From: Gordius sp. MW1
Taxonomy: Eukaryota; Nematomorpha; Gordioida; Gordea; Gordiidae
Length of the DNA stretch: 64,000 nt
Reading direction: 5' to 3'
Assembly: GCA_964036665.1 (NCBI GenBank)
Contig: OZ038533.1
Span: 8,144,413 to 8,208,412 of the forward strand
The number at the start of each line of letters is the position of its first letter. The stretch's first letter is position 1. Positions 36,001-46,485 of the stretch are shown piece by piece. Both the position numbers and the translations under genes were made by a program. The notes beneath the pieces are model-generated. The model was not told the origin of the DNA and did not search any database. It worked only from the letters and a program-made list of their open reading frames with translations.

Positions 36001-37195
36001 TTAAAATATGTAAGGAATGTTGAGCACTAAGCCCTCTGCTGCTAGCCCCAACTCTTATATTATACACATACTAATTTAACATATTATTGCCAATTAAAAC
36101 TTTATATTAGATAGAATATATAGAGAAATATCCCTTTTAAGCTAAAACTTAAATCAATTAAAAATATACAGCCAAAAAAGTTTATGTGCGAAATTCGAAT
36201 TTTAGCAAAGCTGCTTTACGCCCAGAAATACGATTTCTTATATTAAATGGTTGATTTCTTTTTTCCAAGCAACAAATATTTTACGTATACCTTATGAAAA
36301 TACACATGTTCAAATTGTTTCATGATTATTACTTTAAAAAATTGTTACAAAGATACAATTGACCCCTATCCCCCGTTTGTGTTTTGTTTAACCAAATATC
36401 TACTGATCTGTAAATTAAAGTTAAGGGTCTAAAATAATTATTAATACATCTTTTTTTTAACTATATGTTAGTTTTATCCTCTAGCATTTTTTAAGTTATC
36501 TCCAAAGTTTTTATATTTTTCACCATTCGTTTTGGTTACATTTTATTAGGCCCTCTTCTACGTTTCATAGATAAGCTAGTTTTTGACATTGTCATTAGGA
36601 GTTACAAATTAATTGTTCCTATAGAAATGTTGTTCTTGGGCAACTTTTATAATGTTGGGAATAGCTATCCTTAGGTTACAAAGGCGTTGGCAAAATAAAG
36701 GAGCATAATTGTCTAATTATATGATTATTTAGTTTTTGCGTTTTATAATACTGCGTTTTATCGTAATTTATGTCAGATTGGAATGGCCAGTTAGAAGTGT
36801 AAGTTTTAGTTATGATGGCAAAGTTTTGGCTAGCGCATCTGAAGACCTCATTATAGATTTAGCGAGGGTTCCTACAGGTTATTTAATTTAAAGATAAATT
36901 ATGTTATTTTAAATCTTTGGTTGATTTTTTGTTGTATAATAAATGTTTATCTTTCAATTTAGGGCAAAAGATTGGGGAAATAAAATGTCAAGCTTCCACT
37001 TTTACTATAGCCTGGCACCCCACTCAGTATCTTCTAGCTTATGCTTGTGATGATAAAGACAAAACAGACAAGGATGCTGGTACCGTGAAACTATATGGTT
37101 TAACGGATGATGAAAACGATGATAGAGCGAACCTTGAATCTAATCATCATTCACTTAATTCAAGCACGAATAAAGAGCATCGCTCAAACGACTAA
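33034..37195 (+). CDS. THOC3: THO complex subunit 3 (WD40 mRNA-export protein)
   Basis: Six exons: 33034-33210, 33247-33403, 34859-35063, 35138-35299, 36777-36877 and 36963-37195. They total 1035 nt, 344 residues, close to the ~350 of vertebrate THOC3. Phases agree at every join. Introns are 36, 1455 (GC-AG), 74, 1477 and 85 bp. WD40 blades are visible as V-H-S-V-A-W, D-Q-L-C-W-H-P with I-R-L-W-D, I-N-V-C-W-S-P, V-N-E-I-T-W-N, C-I-C-I-K-F-D-P, V-R-S-V-S-F and F-T-I-A-W-H-P; T-K-G-E-N-I-N and E-E-Q-F-K-F-E-V-N-E-I are family signatures. A polar tail follows residue ~320. In the family it acts in the nuclear THO/TREX complex, coupling transcription to mRNA export. The start ATG lies in a transposon target duplication. 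Its 3' end converges with the EGR-like gene. Confidence 0.95.
33211..33246 (+). other. 36-bp mini-intron of THOC3
   Basis: GTAATTTATT...GCATATAG. Exact removal joins D-K-L to I-K-E in phase 0 at a position where THOC3 homologues are continuous. Confidence 0.88.
33404..34858 (+). other. GC-AG intron of THOC3
   Basis: The donor is AAAG/GCAAGT, the strong consensus of GC donors; the acceptor is ATCTTAG. Only this donor gives the conserved T-K-G-E-N-I-N across the junction: the nearby GT (33407) would bring in an immediate stop. It contains the MITE at 33972-34115. Confidence 0.85.
33972..34115. repeat. 144-bp hAT-like MITE in a THOC3 intron
   Basis: Ends CATGGGTGAAGCC and GGCTACGCCCATG. The flanks AGAACCAA (33964-33971) and AGGACCAA (34116-34123) form an 8-bp duplication with one mismatch. 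Short G-runs and C-runs lie inside the ends. Confidence 0.75.
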
Positions 37196-37240
37196 AAACG
37201 TTTCATATCAAATATTTTGTACATAATCCATAATTTTAAT

Positions 37241-37246
37241 AATAAA
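37241..37246 (+). terminator. THOC3 polyadenylation signal
   Basis: AATAAA 46 bases after the THOC3 stop; expected cleavage 10-30 bases on falls at or inside the convergent EGR-like 3' end. Confidence 0.65.
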
Positions 37247-37255
37247 GTTATATTT

Positions 37256-37266
37256 TTTATTTTATT
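37256..37266 (-). terminator. EGR-like polyadenylation signals overlapping the stop
   Basis: Two AATAAA hexamers on the minus strand (37266-37261 and 37261-37256). The first overlaps the TAA stop at 37264-37262, implying a very short 3' UTR that overlaps the THOC3 3' UTR in antisense. Confidence 0.6.
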
Positions 37267-38975
37267 TTCGATGGATTTTTGTGTGCCGGCTCCTTTCATC
37301 GCTGCGAGCAAATTTTCTTTGACATTGAAAACAAGAAAAAGGCTTTTCCCCTGTGTGCGTTCTCTTGTGCGTTGTTAAATGGTCTGAACGTGTGAAAGTG
37401 CGCGGGCATACGTTACAACTAAAAGGACGAAAATTATTGTGAATCCGTAGGTGGCGATTTAATTCATCTTTACGGGAAAAGTATTTTCCACATTGTGCGT
37501 AGTAACAGGCAAAAATTTTGAGGATAGCTTGTCTACTTTTCAACTCTTTCGATGTCTTGGGTTGTTTTGTTGCTGAAGACCTTCGTTGTTTTGAGATATT
37601 AATAGTTGTCAGGCTTTTATTAATTTTATGCGAAGATGTTTCTGATTGTGTATCTCCTAACAATCGGCGGTCATTTGTTGCTTTTCGTACCAGCTGAGTG
37701 GCGTACAATTCATCGCTCGACTTTATATCCTCACTATTCGATGTAGTGGTCGTTAACTTGGTGTTTAATATGTGTTGAGTTGGAGTATTTGGAATTAAAT
37801 AATTTTCTGGCAACGAGTTGTTTTTAGATTCTACGGTTTCGATGATGTCAAATTTTTCCACTTTTTTTAGTATCCCTGGTTCGTAATCTTGGTGTACAGG
37901 CGATCTTTTATTATAAGGTTCATTTGTATAATAATTGTTACAAGGGACGATTGGTGCATTAATCATATAATTAGTGTAAGCAGTTCTATCACTTTTAGGG
38001 GAATATTGAGAGTGCTCTTTGTCATGTTCGTTTTTTGCTATTTTTTATATAATATTTATTATTTAGTTACAATTTATATGATTTAAATTAAGTTGTAGCG
38101 CTAATCGTTAACATTATTTTAAAGTTAAAAAATCTTTAAATATACTAATGAGAGCAGAACTTTTTTTCGCCCCTTTATAGCAGATTGCCATTCAATTATA
38201 TTTAGGAGCTAATTATACATGGTTTGCTTATTCTTATTTTAATTACTATAATTTTTATTTAACCTTGATATTTTTATCAAATATTTTATCCGTTGCTTAA
38301 ATACATAAATTTTATAGCAGCTTTGCGTTTTTAAAGGGTGTTTAATTACACATAGTATTTATGCTACCTAGGCTATTTAAATTCCGCTATTTACATGGAA
38401 TAGTTGTTGCCCATAAAAATATTATTACTTAAGGGTGCATTTCATTAATAAAATTTAACCCTTTTTCCATTTTGAAACATTTAATTTTGTAATATAGCCT
38501 ACAATGGACCCAGAGAAAAAAAAATCCCATTAAAATATAAAAATTTTTTGCAAATTTTACCGGAGATTGAATACTTTGGTTCGTAAAAGCCTTGATTATT
38601 GTTGGAATTTGGGTTACAGTTGTTTTGTGCGTTATAATACATATCTAAATTTTGGTCTAAATTATATATGGGGAAACTTTGCATATTAGTATCAAATGAA
38701 GGAGAATACCACCTGTTAGTTCGCTCGTGATATTTGTTGGAAAAATTTGTGATAGCCATATTGTTTAAAGTATTTTGCTTTTCAATATAATTCTCTTTTT
38801 GTGTGTACAAGTTTGAAGATTTCATTATGGTGGATTCTGTTCGAAATGTGGACCTTGAATTCCCTAGTTCATCATCTATAAGAAAACTTAAGTTATTTTC
38901 TGCCGCACCATCATTCTCATTGGCGAGTGAATAGATAAGACAATCTATAATATCATCGTCAAAATATGATAACAT
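37262..38975 (-). CDS. EGR-type C2H2 zinc-finger transcription factor
   Basis: Two exons: 38975-38561 and 38037-37262. They total 1191 nt, 396 residues. Splicing CCG/GTAAAA to TAG/CA joins in phase with a 523-bp intron. The C-terminal 83 residues form three C2H2 fingers with EGR-like recognition helices R-K-D-E-L-N-R, R-S-D-H-L-T-T and R-S-D-E-R-S-R and linkers such as T-G-E-K-P, which predict binding to a GCGTGGGCG-like site. The N-terminal 300 residues are polar, Asn/Ser-rich and otherwise unrecognised, as is usual for this family. EGR proteins are nuclear, often immediate-early, regulators. The start is the first ATG of an open exon, ~150 bp below a TATA box. The finger set also resembles other Krüppel-like factors, but the R-S-D-H-L-T-T/R-S-D-E-R pair favours EGR. 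Confidence 0.9.
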
Positions 38976-39126
38976 TTTGGAATGATCAGAATTTTATTAT
39001 AATGTATTAAATTCCAAATTTTATTCCGTTTTTTGATAAGCTTTGCAAAAATATTTTGTGCTGGGTCTAATTTTATCTCCGAAAAAATTAAAAATCTATT
39101 AAATGGCTATTATAAATGAAGGGATA

Positions 39127-39134
39127 CCTTTATA
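39127..39134 (-). promoter_or_regulatory. TATA box of the EGR-like gene
   Basis: TATAAAGG on the minus strand, ~152 bases upstream of the start codon, placing a start site near 39095-39105. TATA promoters are common for EGR genes. A CCAAATAATA motif ~25 bases further upstream resembles half of a CArG box but lacks the closing GG. Confidence 0.5.
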
Positions 39135-40401
39135 CTCCATTTTAATTTATTATTTGGCAAAACTTGCATTAATGCCCAAATGACGTTAAATTAATGTAAC
39201 CTGCAGTCTTTGATTAATAAATGCAATTATCGAAATGCGTCAGGGGCTTTCTACTGCCGACGTCCATTGAGAAATATATGTGTGTATCAACTCGTTAATT
39301 TTCGGAATTTTCCACCGATAGTTACGTCATCATTCGCCATTTCATTTATGAATCATAGTGTCTTCATGACGTATATATTACTTATTTCCGAATTCAATTA
39401 TATGAACCTTGCTGCTACTTAGTCACCGATCGATAATATCAGGTAATGGATAACGTCGTTATACCTCTCAACTCAAATGATCTAAATTATTCAAATATTT
39501 AAAAATGCTTCTATTCGTTTAAGCCAGTCAGGTAAATTATTAATTGAAACCAAAATTTAAACAATAAAAATAAAATTTAGTTTATTACGAATAAACCTGT
39601 AAGCAATTAATTGTATTTTTATGGAATCTATTTAATTTGGAAATAGGCTTTTATTAGTTTCGAAAAAATAAAGACCTTATAGTTTTGATTAATTTGGAAA
39701 TGTTATGTTCCTTAATAGTTAAAAATGGGTTTAGCAAACATTTAAATTTTGGTATAAACTCAATTCTACACATAAAACTTTAATCTTTTAAAATTACCAG
39801 TAAAATATAGAAGAAAAGAAAAATTAGCTTATATAATTATATTTATTGAAAAATTACAAATCTATTTAATGTGGTGTTAGGGAGATGTTAGATAATAGCA
39901 AAGGAGTGTTTTGCCCTCTTATTTTACGTTCAAAAATATAAGCTATTTGAGCATTAATTAAACAATTTTTATCAGTGTTTTTTTAAATTTGTTCATGCGT
40001 TTTCAAGTTCAAAAAAAGGATTGGCGTTTTTTAATCTTTGTTTTAGCCTTAGCCATAAATCTGACAACTTAAAATTTAATATTTGGAAAAGCATTATTTT
40101 ATTAAGATTTTTAAATGGCATTCAATTCTGTTTTTGGTTAACTAGGAAGAAATGCCTAAATATAATTTAAATAGTTAGGATAGTATTTTAATATATAAAT
40201 TATACCGAATAACGTAGCAGGATTAAAGGCTATAAGTAAATTTATCGATTTTTTATAAAGTTTAATAAGATGTCCTCATGGGTCATAATGAATGATTTCC
40301 TAAGTTCCATAGTTTTATTATTATCACCATATTAAAAAATAATGCTCATAAGATTTGTAGAGGGTATATAATAAAGTATTAAATTAGCACGCATTAAAGT
40401 A
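39135..40401. other. EGR-like upstream region, no gene seen
   Basis: AT-rich, no coding frame supported; upstream regulatory DNA is possible but no specific site was recognised. Confidence 0.4.
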
Positions 40402-41294
40402 TAGCCCTGCAAAGTCACTTTTTCAACCCGAACCCGACCCGAAAGCTTTTTAAAATGTTTAATCCGAACCCGATCCGAAAGCTTTTTAAGCCAAACCCGA
40501 CCCGAAAGTAAAAAAAGTTAATATTGTAAAATTGATTTTAATGGATTTAAATGGCAACAAAATATTATCTCCTAAAAATGGCCCGGTCACATGCTAAAAA
40601 AGATAGGTTGTATATATAAAATCAATTTAGTCTCTAATTAAAATTGCCTATAAATGGCCCATAGAGTATGCTTTTAAGGTAATTGGGGCACTCCTAAATG
40701 TGGTTATTATTATCTTCTTCAAAATATTAACGAACCCGCAATTTTTCATATATAAAATGCTTATTATTCTAATTAAAATGAGTTTGTCTGGATAATCGGG
40801 AATTTTGATTTTAAGGCCAATAACGGTTGTGGCAATATTGTGCGAAAATGAAAGGAGAAAATTTGATTATTATTTCAAAAACTCTTATTTTTTAAATCAT
40901 GTTTTTAAAATATGATAAATAAATCTTATTCTAGTGTATAAGTTAGGCGATAAAACAAGTTGAGACATTAATATTTAAAAAAGAAAAATGGGAATTAAGA
41001 AAATCATAAGTTTTGTGATACCAATTACATGTTCATTATAATTTATTCTGAGTTTAAAAATGCGCAATTCCAAAATTCAGATATAACTTAAAAGAAATTA
41101 ATTTAAATGAATGTATGAGATAAATCAATCATATATTTCGATATTAATTATAAAATATTATATAAAATAGTTTAAAAGATACGTCTATTATTCGATATAA
41201 AATTTAACGTTCAACCCGACCCGGACCCGACCCGAGAAAATTTTTCAACCCGAACCCGACTTGACATCGGGTTTAGGGTCACCAGTGCAGGGCT
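40402..41294. mobile_element. hAT-type MITE with CCCGAACCCGACCC arrays
   Basis: Ends TAGCCCTGCA and TGCAGGGCT. Dense CCCGAACCCGACCCGA-type arrays occur inside both ends (40428-40510 and 41213-41285). The flanks TTAAAGTA and CTAAGGTA agree at 6 of 8 positions. The CTGCAAAGTCACTTTTT segment matches the end of the MITE at 17800-18472. Interior non-coding. Confidence 0.6.
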
Positions 41295-42640
41295 CTAAGG
41301 TAACTAAAATAGGTTTATTGTTAATGATAATAATTTAACTAGGCATTTCTATCCATCAAGCTGCCTAGACATCTCTTTTACTTTATTTTTTGGATTTAAA
41401 TCAAACAAAATTATAATAGGTATAGGAGTGGCATGGAGCGCCAAATCGTCCCGAAACTCAGCGTCCTGGTAAAAAGCTTATTCCAGGTGAAAAAATTTGT
41501 TAAGGAAGTCTACGTTTTGTTTGAACATATACGAGAGTTAAAATGATATAGGTTATTTTATGCGGGTTATAACTATTTGCACTTTTAATGTGTTTTGACT
41601 TGTTAAAGGCTATTGACAAAACCCCCAATTTTTGACGCATCTTCCGGTTTTCCCCTTAAATAAATATAAAAAAATGATGAAAGTGAGCTACAGTATGTGA
41701 AGGAACAATCTTGGGTACAATGTGTATGATTGCATCTGTTAAAAATGTAAAATTAAGCGACGATTGACTTTAAAATTCAATATCTTAGGAAGTGATTTGT
41801 TTAATTTAATGTCTGTGACTGGTGAACCATAAAGGCTATAATTACAAATGAATTTCGCACACTAAGCGAACCTATAGGGCGGTTTGCTACAGGTATCCAC
41901 CTCACGGATGTAGGAATTCCTAGAAGAGATTGAATTAGTGCTGATTGCAACATATGTGCAGGCTGATGATGAAATTCGTTAGCCATTGTGAAAACCAGAA
42001 TCTTGTAATCCTGTCGATAGCCGGTATGCTTAAAGAAACGAGCTTTCCTAAACAGATACCATGTGAATCAATCCTCTTCTGTATTGTTCAATTATAATCG
42101 TAATAATAAACGTCACTTAGGTTTATTTTGTGAATTTGGTATATTCTAAATAACAAAAGTTTTTTCAAATTTGTAGAGTTTTTAATTCGATAGGGCTCGT
42201 AATTAATGCATTTTAAGAGGCAATAATTATAGGTGACACAGGGTTAAATATCAGTGGATACATATAAATCACAGAAGATCAAACGCCTCCTAAACATATA
42301 TAAATTGTGAGGTAAATCGCTATCGACCTCATTCTCATGCCAGTTTTTCATCGCACACCATTTTGCCCTCGACTATTGCTGTGATTCTTAATGGGCCATC
42401 CTTTTCCATGTCCTAGTGAACTTTAGCTTAAAGTTTTAGGTGCTATTACCAATGTGCCGGAAATCCTCTTCCTGGGCTTAAAAATAAAAAGAACGGCTAC
42501 AGGTTCTCTGTTATAATTGGTTTCTTCTCATTTCTTTGACTCCCTGAAACATATGCTCTTAAATCTTGTCTACCACGTCAACGAACGCATTTTCCGGTCT
42601 TCTTCCATAGTTCAGGTATAGTTTTCCTTAACACCTCCAA
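41295..42640. other. gene-free region
   Basis: A 61-residue minus-strand frame at 41801-41986 has ordinary composition but no recognised domain. Nothing else is supported. Confidence 0.35.
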
Positions 42641-42649
42641 TCAGAGGTC

Positions 42650-43180
42650 AGATTTGTTTGGAATTTGCTGCCCGATCCCGACCCGGTTTAATTTTTTAGG
42701 TAAATTGGCCTCTTGGGCCCGCCCGAACCCTTCTAAGTGTCCGTCTAGGCCCGCCCGAGTTAGAGCTGCCCGCCCCGAAATATTAAATCTGTCCGTTAGG
42801 CCCGAATTTATGCGATCCCCAATTCTTTCGACCATACTAAAAAATTAGCATTAAATTAATGGCATATTAGTTAAAACAAAGATAACATTATTTTATTATC
42901 ACGGACAAGATAAAATTTCCTATAAATCAAAAGTTGAGATAAAATTTTTCAAATGAAAAGCGTAGCTAGGGATTTGAAGGAAATACAGGGGTTCGGGCAA
43001 AGATTATAAAAATAACTTAGGGACGGGTGGCAAAATAAAGTTTCTTACCTTTTTTAGCATTTTCCATCTACAATTAAATAAAAAGGTAACAAAATAATAC
43101 ACTATCTAAAATAATCTCATTAAGCCCGAATGTCCTAAATCTTATCATCGTGTTCGCCCGAAAATAGTGCTTTTGTCTGC
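42650..43180. repeat. GCCCG-rich repeat cluster, likely MITE remnant
   Basis: Repeated GCCCGCCCGA and GGCCCGAA phrases at 42670-42810 and 43120-43165 surround an AT-rich core, like the CCCGA-array MITEs elsewhere. A related GCCCGAG block occurs near 63310-63360. Ends were not determined. Confidence 0.4.
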
Positions 43181-43246
43181 CTCCAATTCGGATTACCTGC
43201 ATCTTTTGAACACTTCTTTATATTCTATTTGTCGATGAGTGGTTTG

Positions 43247-43514
43247 CAGGCGCATAGCCAAGGGGGCAGAAAGCGGGAATTTTCTACCCCCTTGACCAAA
43301 ATTTGAAATTTTTTTTGAAGGTCCATGCCCTTTTTAAGGTATAAAATCGATAGTAAATGCTCTGGTTAATGAAGAGAAGAGATTTTTCCAAAGCTGGTTA
43401 TATAGCGCCTTGAAGTTTTGCATATATTGGTTTACTTTTGTTACATTATAAATAAAAGTGTCGAAAATTTTTTGAACTTTTCTCCCCCTTGAGAAAATCC
43501 TGGCTACGCGCCTG
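43247..43514. mobile_element. complete 268-bp hAT MITE
   Basis: Ends CAGGCGCATAGCC and GGCTACGCGCCTG. An exact 8-bp target duplication, GTGGTTTG, lies at 43239-43246 and 43515-43522. A G-run inside the left end and a C-run inside the right end define the family. Other ends of this family occur at 27340 (CTACGCGCCTG). Confidence 0.88.
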
Positions 43515-43522
43515 GTGGTTTG

Positions 43523-44154
43523 TAGCTTTGTGGTTTTCCAAAAATCTACTTGGAGCCCACCTACAATATTTTCGTATAATAGTTTTTTTGATCAGCCAAG
43601 CAACGTACCGTTGGAAAGCCGGTGATTTGAGGCTGCTAATCTATTTGCCAATTTGCATAAAGTTTTGCATTTAAACTGCGACTCATTGTTTGACCTTAAG
43701 AACGGTTTTCAAATTTAGCGAACGTTTCTGCATTCTATATTATGGTCGCAAAAGTGATGCCTATAATCTGCAAAATCCACACATATCTCTTTTGACTTGC
43801 CCCTGATAAGAACTTGAATATCGATATGTTATTGAATTTACAATCTAGAGTCAGGTTACCTTCTCTTGAAGCCGCCATCTTCGCCCTCTTGGCAGTGCAT
43901 TAGCAACAGACACACCTGCTCCACCTAGCAACTACCAGAGTCAGCCATTACGAATCTCTTTGCCACTTGTGCACCGTTTGATACGTACGTATCCCATGTG
44001 CAGCCTCTGGAGGACGGCGTCTTGTAATTAAGCATACATCGTATTATGTATTTTGATTCGTATAAGCTTAGGGAATTGTTCTTAGTAGCCGCGCTTTAGC
44101 CCATAGTTGACCGTTGTTTCTCTTTCATACATTCCTCAACATTTCATCCCCTAT
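43523..44154. other. unassigned, locally GC-richer region
   Basis: 43850-44100 is noticeably less AT-rich than its surroundings but shows no sustained frame. It immediately precedes the gypsy remnant and may be unrelated host DNA. Confidence 0.35.
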
Positions 44155-45121
44155 ACTGCCTTGCCTACTTTTGAAGATGTTACAGCAAAACTGATTGGAG
44201 GCAATAAATTTACCGTCATCGATTTAAAAGAAGCATTCTTGCAGTTGAAAATGTCTGAACGGGGTGCAAAGTTACTTACAATTGCAATAAACTTAGGATT
44301 ATATCGTTATCACAGACTACCATTTGGAATCAAGGTTGCCCCTTTAATATTTCAAAGGTATATAAGCAACCCTTTATATGGAATTCCCAACACGGCAGTG
44401 TTTATAGATGACATTATAATAACGGGAATAAATGACGAACAACACGTGTCAAATATTAAAGAAGTATAAAAACGGTTCGAAGAAGTAGGGATAACTACAA
44501 CCCCTAAAGTAAAGTTCCTTCAAGATTCCGTTGTCTACTTAGGTCATAAAATTAGCTCTAAAGGCATACCTACGGATGAGAAAATTTTGGCCTTAAGAAA
44601 ATGCAAAGGACCAACAAACAAATCTGAACTCAAAGGATTTTTAGGGTTATTGAATTAATTATTTAGGTAGATTTATACCGATGCTTCAACTACAATGCGT
44701 CAGATTACACAATCTTCTAAAAATGGATTCTAAATGGGAATGGGTAAAAGAGGAAGAAAAATGGTTTGATAAATTAAAGACCCTAATATCAAAAGACGAT
44801 AGTGTGGTTCCTTATTTATTAAATAAACCAATAGTTTTATACACAGATGCATGTGAAACAAGACTGGGGGCGGTACTAATGCAAATAATTTACTGTACTG
44901 GCAAAACCGGTTAATGGTTTTAGAAAATTAAAAGCAAGCTGTGCTCGAGAATCTGCACACAGGACATCCGGGGATATCGGGCAAGATCGACCTACCAAAA
45001 TTTTATTGTTGGTGGCCAATTATTAACGATGATATTGAAAACTTGGTTCACAGGTGTCAAAGCTGCCAACAAACTCGACCTAATATGGCCGAATATCCCT
45101 TATATTTATGGCCTACTAGGG
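44155..45121 (+). pseudogene. degraded, internally deleted gypsy pol copy
   Basis: Same family as the element at 28494-32060, opposite orientation. The reverse transcriptase (V-I-D-L-K-E-A-F; F-I-D-D-I-I-I) is nearly identical up to a stop at 44467. After a frame break, RNase H begins (L-Y-T-D-A-C-E) but jumps directly to the end of the RNase H-integrase linker. The integrase zinc finger (H-x-G-H; C-x2-C) then ends at 45121. No LTR flanks it. Confidence 0.85.
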
Positions 45122-45225
45122 AAGGAGCTGTGCTGTTTCATCATTTTGGATGTCTGCAGACATTTTTTCGTTGTGTTAGGCGCATGTTCATTGGGTTTCC
45201 TAAACAAAAAATGCCGCAATGTCTA

Positions 45226-46485
45226 ATTAATTGCTATGCAATTTATGGGCTCAATTTCCATTTTGTTTGTCACGCTGTTCGTGTCACGCACCGAATGTGT
45301 TGTCTTGCACCGAATGTCTTGTCTTGCACCGAATGTCTTGTCACGCTGTTTACTTTTATTAATAATTGCTGTTATTAATTTAACTAGTTTTTGGGTTCGA
45401 ATCCCGGGTTTTTTTGACTCTTATGATTGTTCTTGTTACTACCATTGATAATAAGACTTTTAGCCATCCGTTGGGTGCTGACCAATGAAAAAAATGACCA
45501 TGGGCCAAAATGTGAATTCAAGTTTTTTTCTCGTTTTTTGACTATTATGATTGTTCCTGTTACTACCATTGCTATTATAGCTTTTTGGCCGTCCGCTGGC
45601 TGCTGACCGATGGAAAAAATGACCATTGGCTAAAATGTGAATCGAAATTATTTTTTTCGTTTTTTTGGCTAACATTGACAATTACCCTATGCCCTCCCCT
45701 AGCAGAGCCTATGCCTCTACTGATATGGGTCCCTGTGCCCCCCCCTACAAAAGCCTATGCCTCTCGTGATGTGGGTTCGAATCCCGGAGAGGCCAATTTT
45801 TTTTTTTTAATATATTGTTCTTGTTACCATTGATAATAAGACTTTTAGGCCGTCCGTTGGCTGCTGACCAATGGAATAAAATGACCATTGGACAAAATGT
45901 GAATCGCAATAATTTTTTTCGTTTTTTTGACTATTATGATTGTTCTTGTTAATACCATTGATAATATGGCTTTTTGGCCATCCGTTGGCTGCTGACCAAT
46001 GGAAAAATCACCATTAGCCAAAATATGAATCGAAATTTTTTTTTCGTTTTTTTTGACTCTTATGAATTTATATCCACTTTTACCGTGTCCTGGCTGCTGA
46101 CCAATGGAAAAATATGACCATTGGCCAAAATATAAATCTAAAATTTTTTTTTCTTTTTTTTTGACTCTTATGAATTTATATCCACTTTTACCGTATCCTG
46201 GCTGCTGACCAATGAAAAAAATGACCATTGGCTAATCTGTGAAACCAGGTTTTTTTTCGTTTTTTTTGACTCTTTTTGTATAAATAATTAACTAATCATT
46301 TTGCATTTAATACCCCCCTATAGGCATTCTTGCCCCTTTTCACCTTTCCGCCCATAAATTTTGGGAGCAGATATGCTACTTTTATACAGAGTATAGAAGA
46401 GTTCGCCCTTCCCTTCCTCCTTCCCTTCCCCCTTCCCTTCCCACGAGGGCCGAAGGCCCGAGTTTCCTTTTCTACACTCAAATTT
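45226..46485. mobile_element. minisatellite composite element (copy A)
   Basis: Starts with an AATTGCTATGCAATTTA motif (about 45231), runs through a tandem array (about 45411-46280; units ~60-130 bp containing GCTGCTGACCAATGGAAAAA and TTGGCCAAAATGTGAATC) and ends in a C-rich tract plus the hairpin GAGGGCCGAAGGCCCGAG (about 46444-46461). The same parts recur inverted at 60810-62540. No transposase is visible. Confidence 0.6.
45759..45793 (+). other. tRNA-minihelix-like hairpin with B-box
   Basis: GCCTCTC and GAGAGGC pair as a 7-bp stem around a GTGGGTTCGAATCCCG T-arm-like hairpin, followed by CCA and a T-run. There is no D-arm or A-box, so it is not a complete tRNA gene. A second GGGTTCGAATCCCGG occurs near 45391. 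Confidence 0.4.

Noticed and set aside
41958-41975. CTGATGATGAAA resembling a hammerhead ribozyme core
   Set aside because: There is no stem II between the CTGATGA and GAAA boxes and no flanking stems I/III.
41801-41986. 61-residue minus-strand frame of ordinary composition
   Set aside because: No motif, no supported splice partner; kept only as unassigned.
42641-42848. Overlapping opposite frames of 64 residues
   Set aside because: Both arise from a GCCCG-rich repeat, which opens frames on both strands.
45384-46228. Long frames with repeated G-Q-Q-x-x-D-G-Q-K segments
   Set aside because: They are translations of the minisatellite units in several frames, not a gene.
45240-46480. CRISPR array
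   Set aside because: Units are long, degenerate and tandem without unique spacers, and the genome is eukaryotic.
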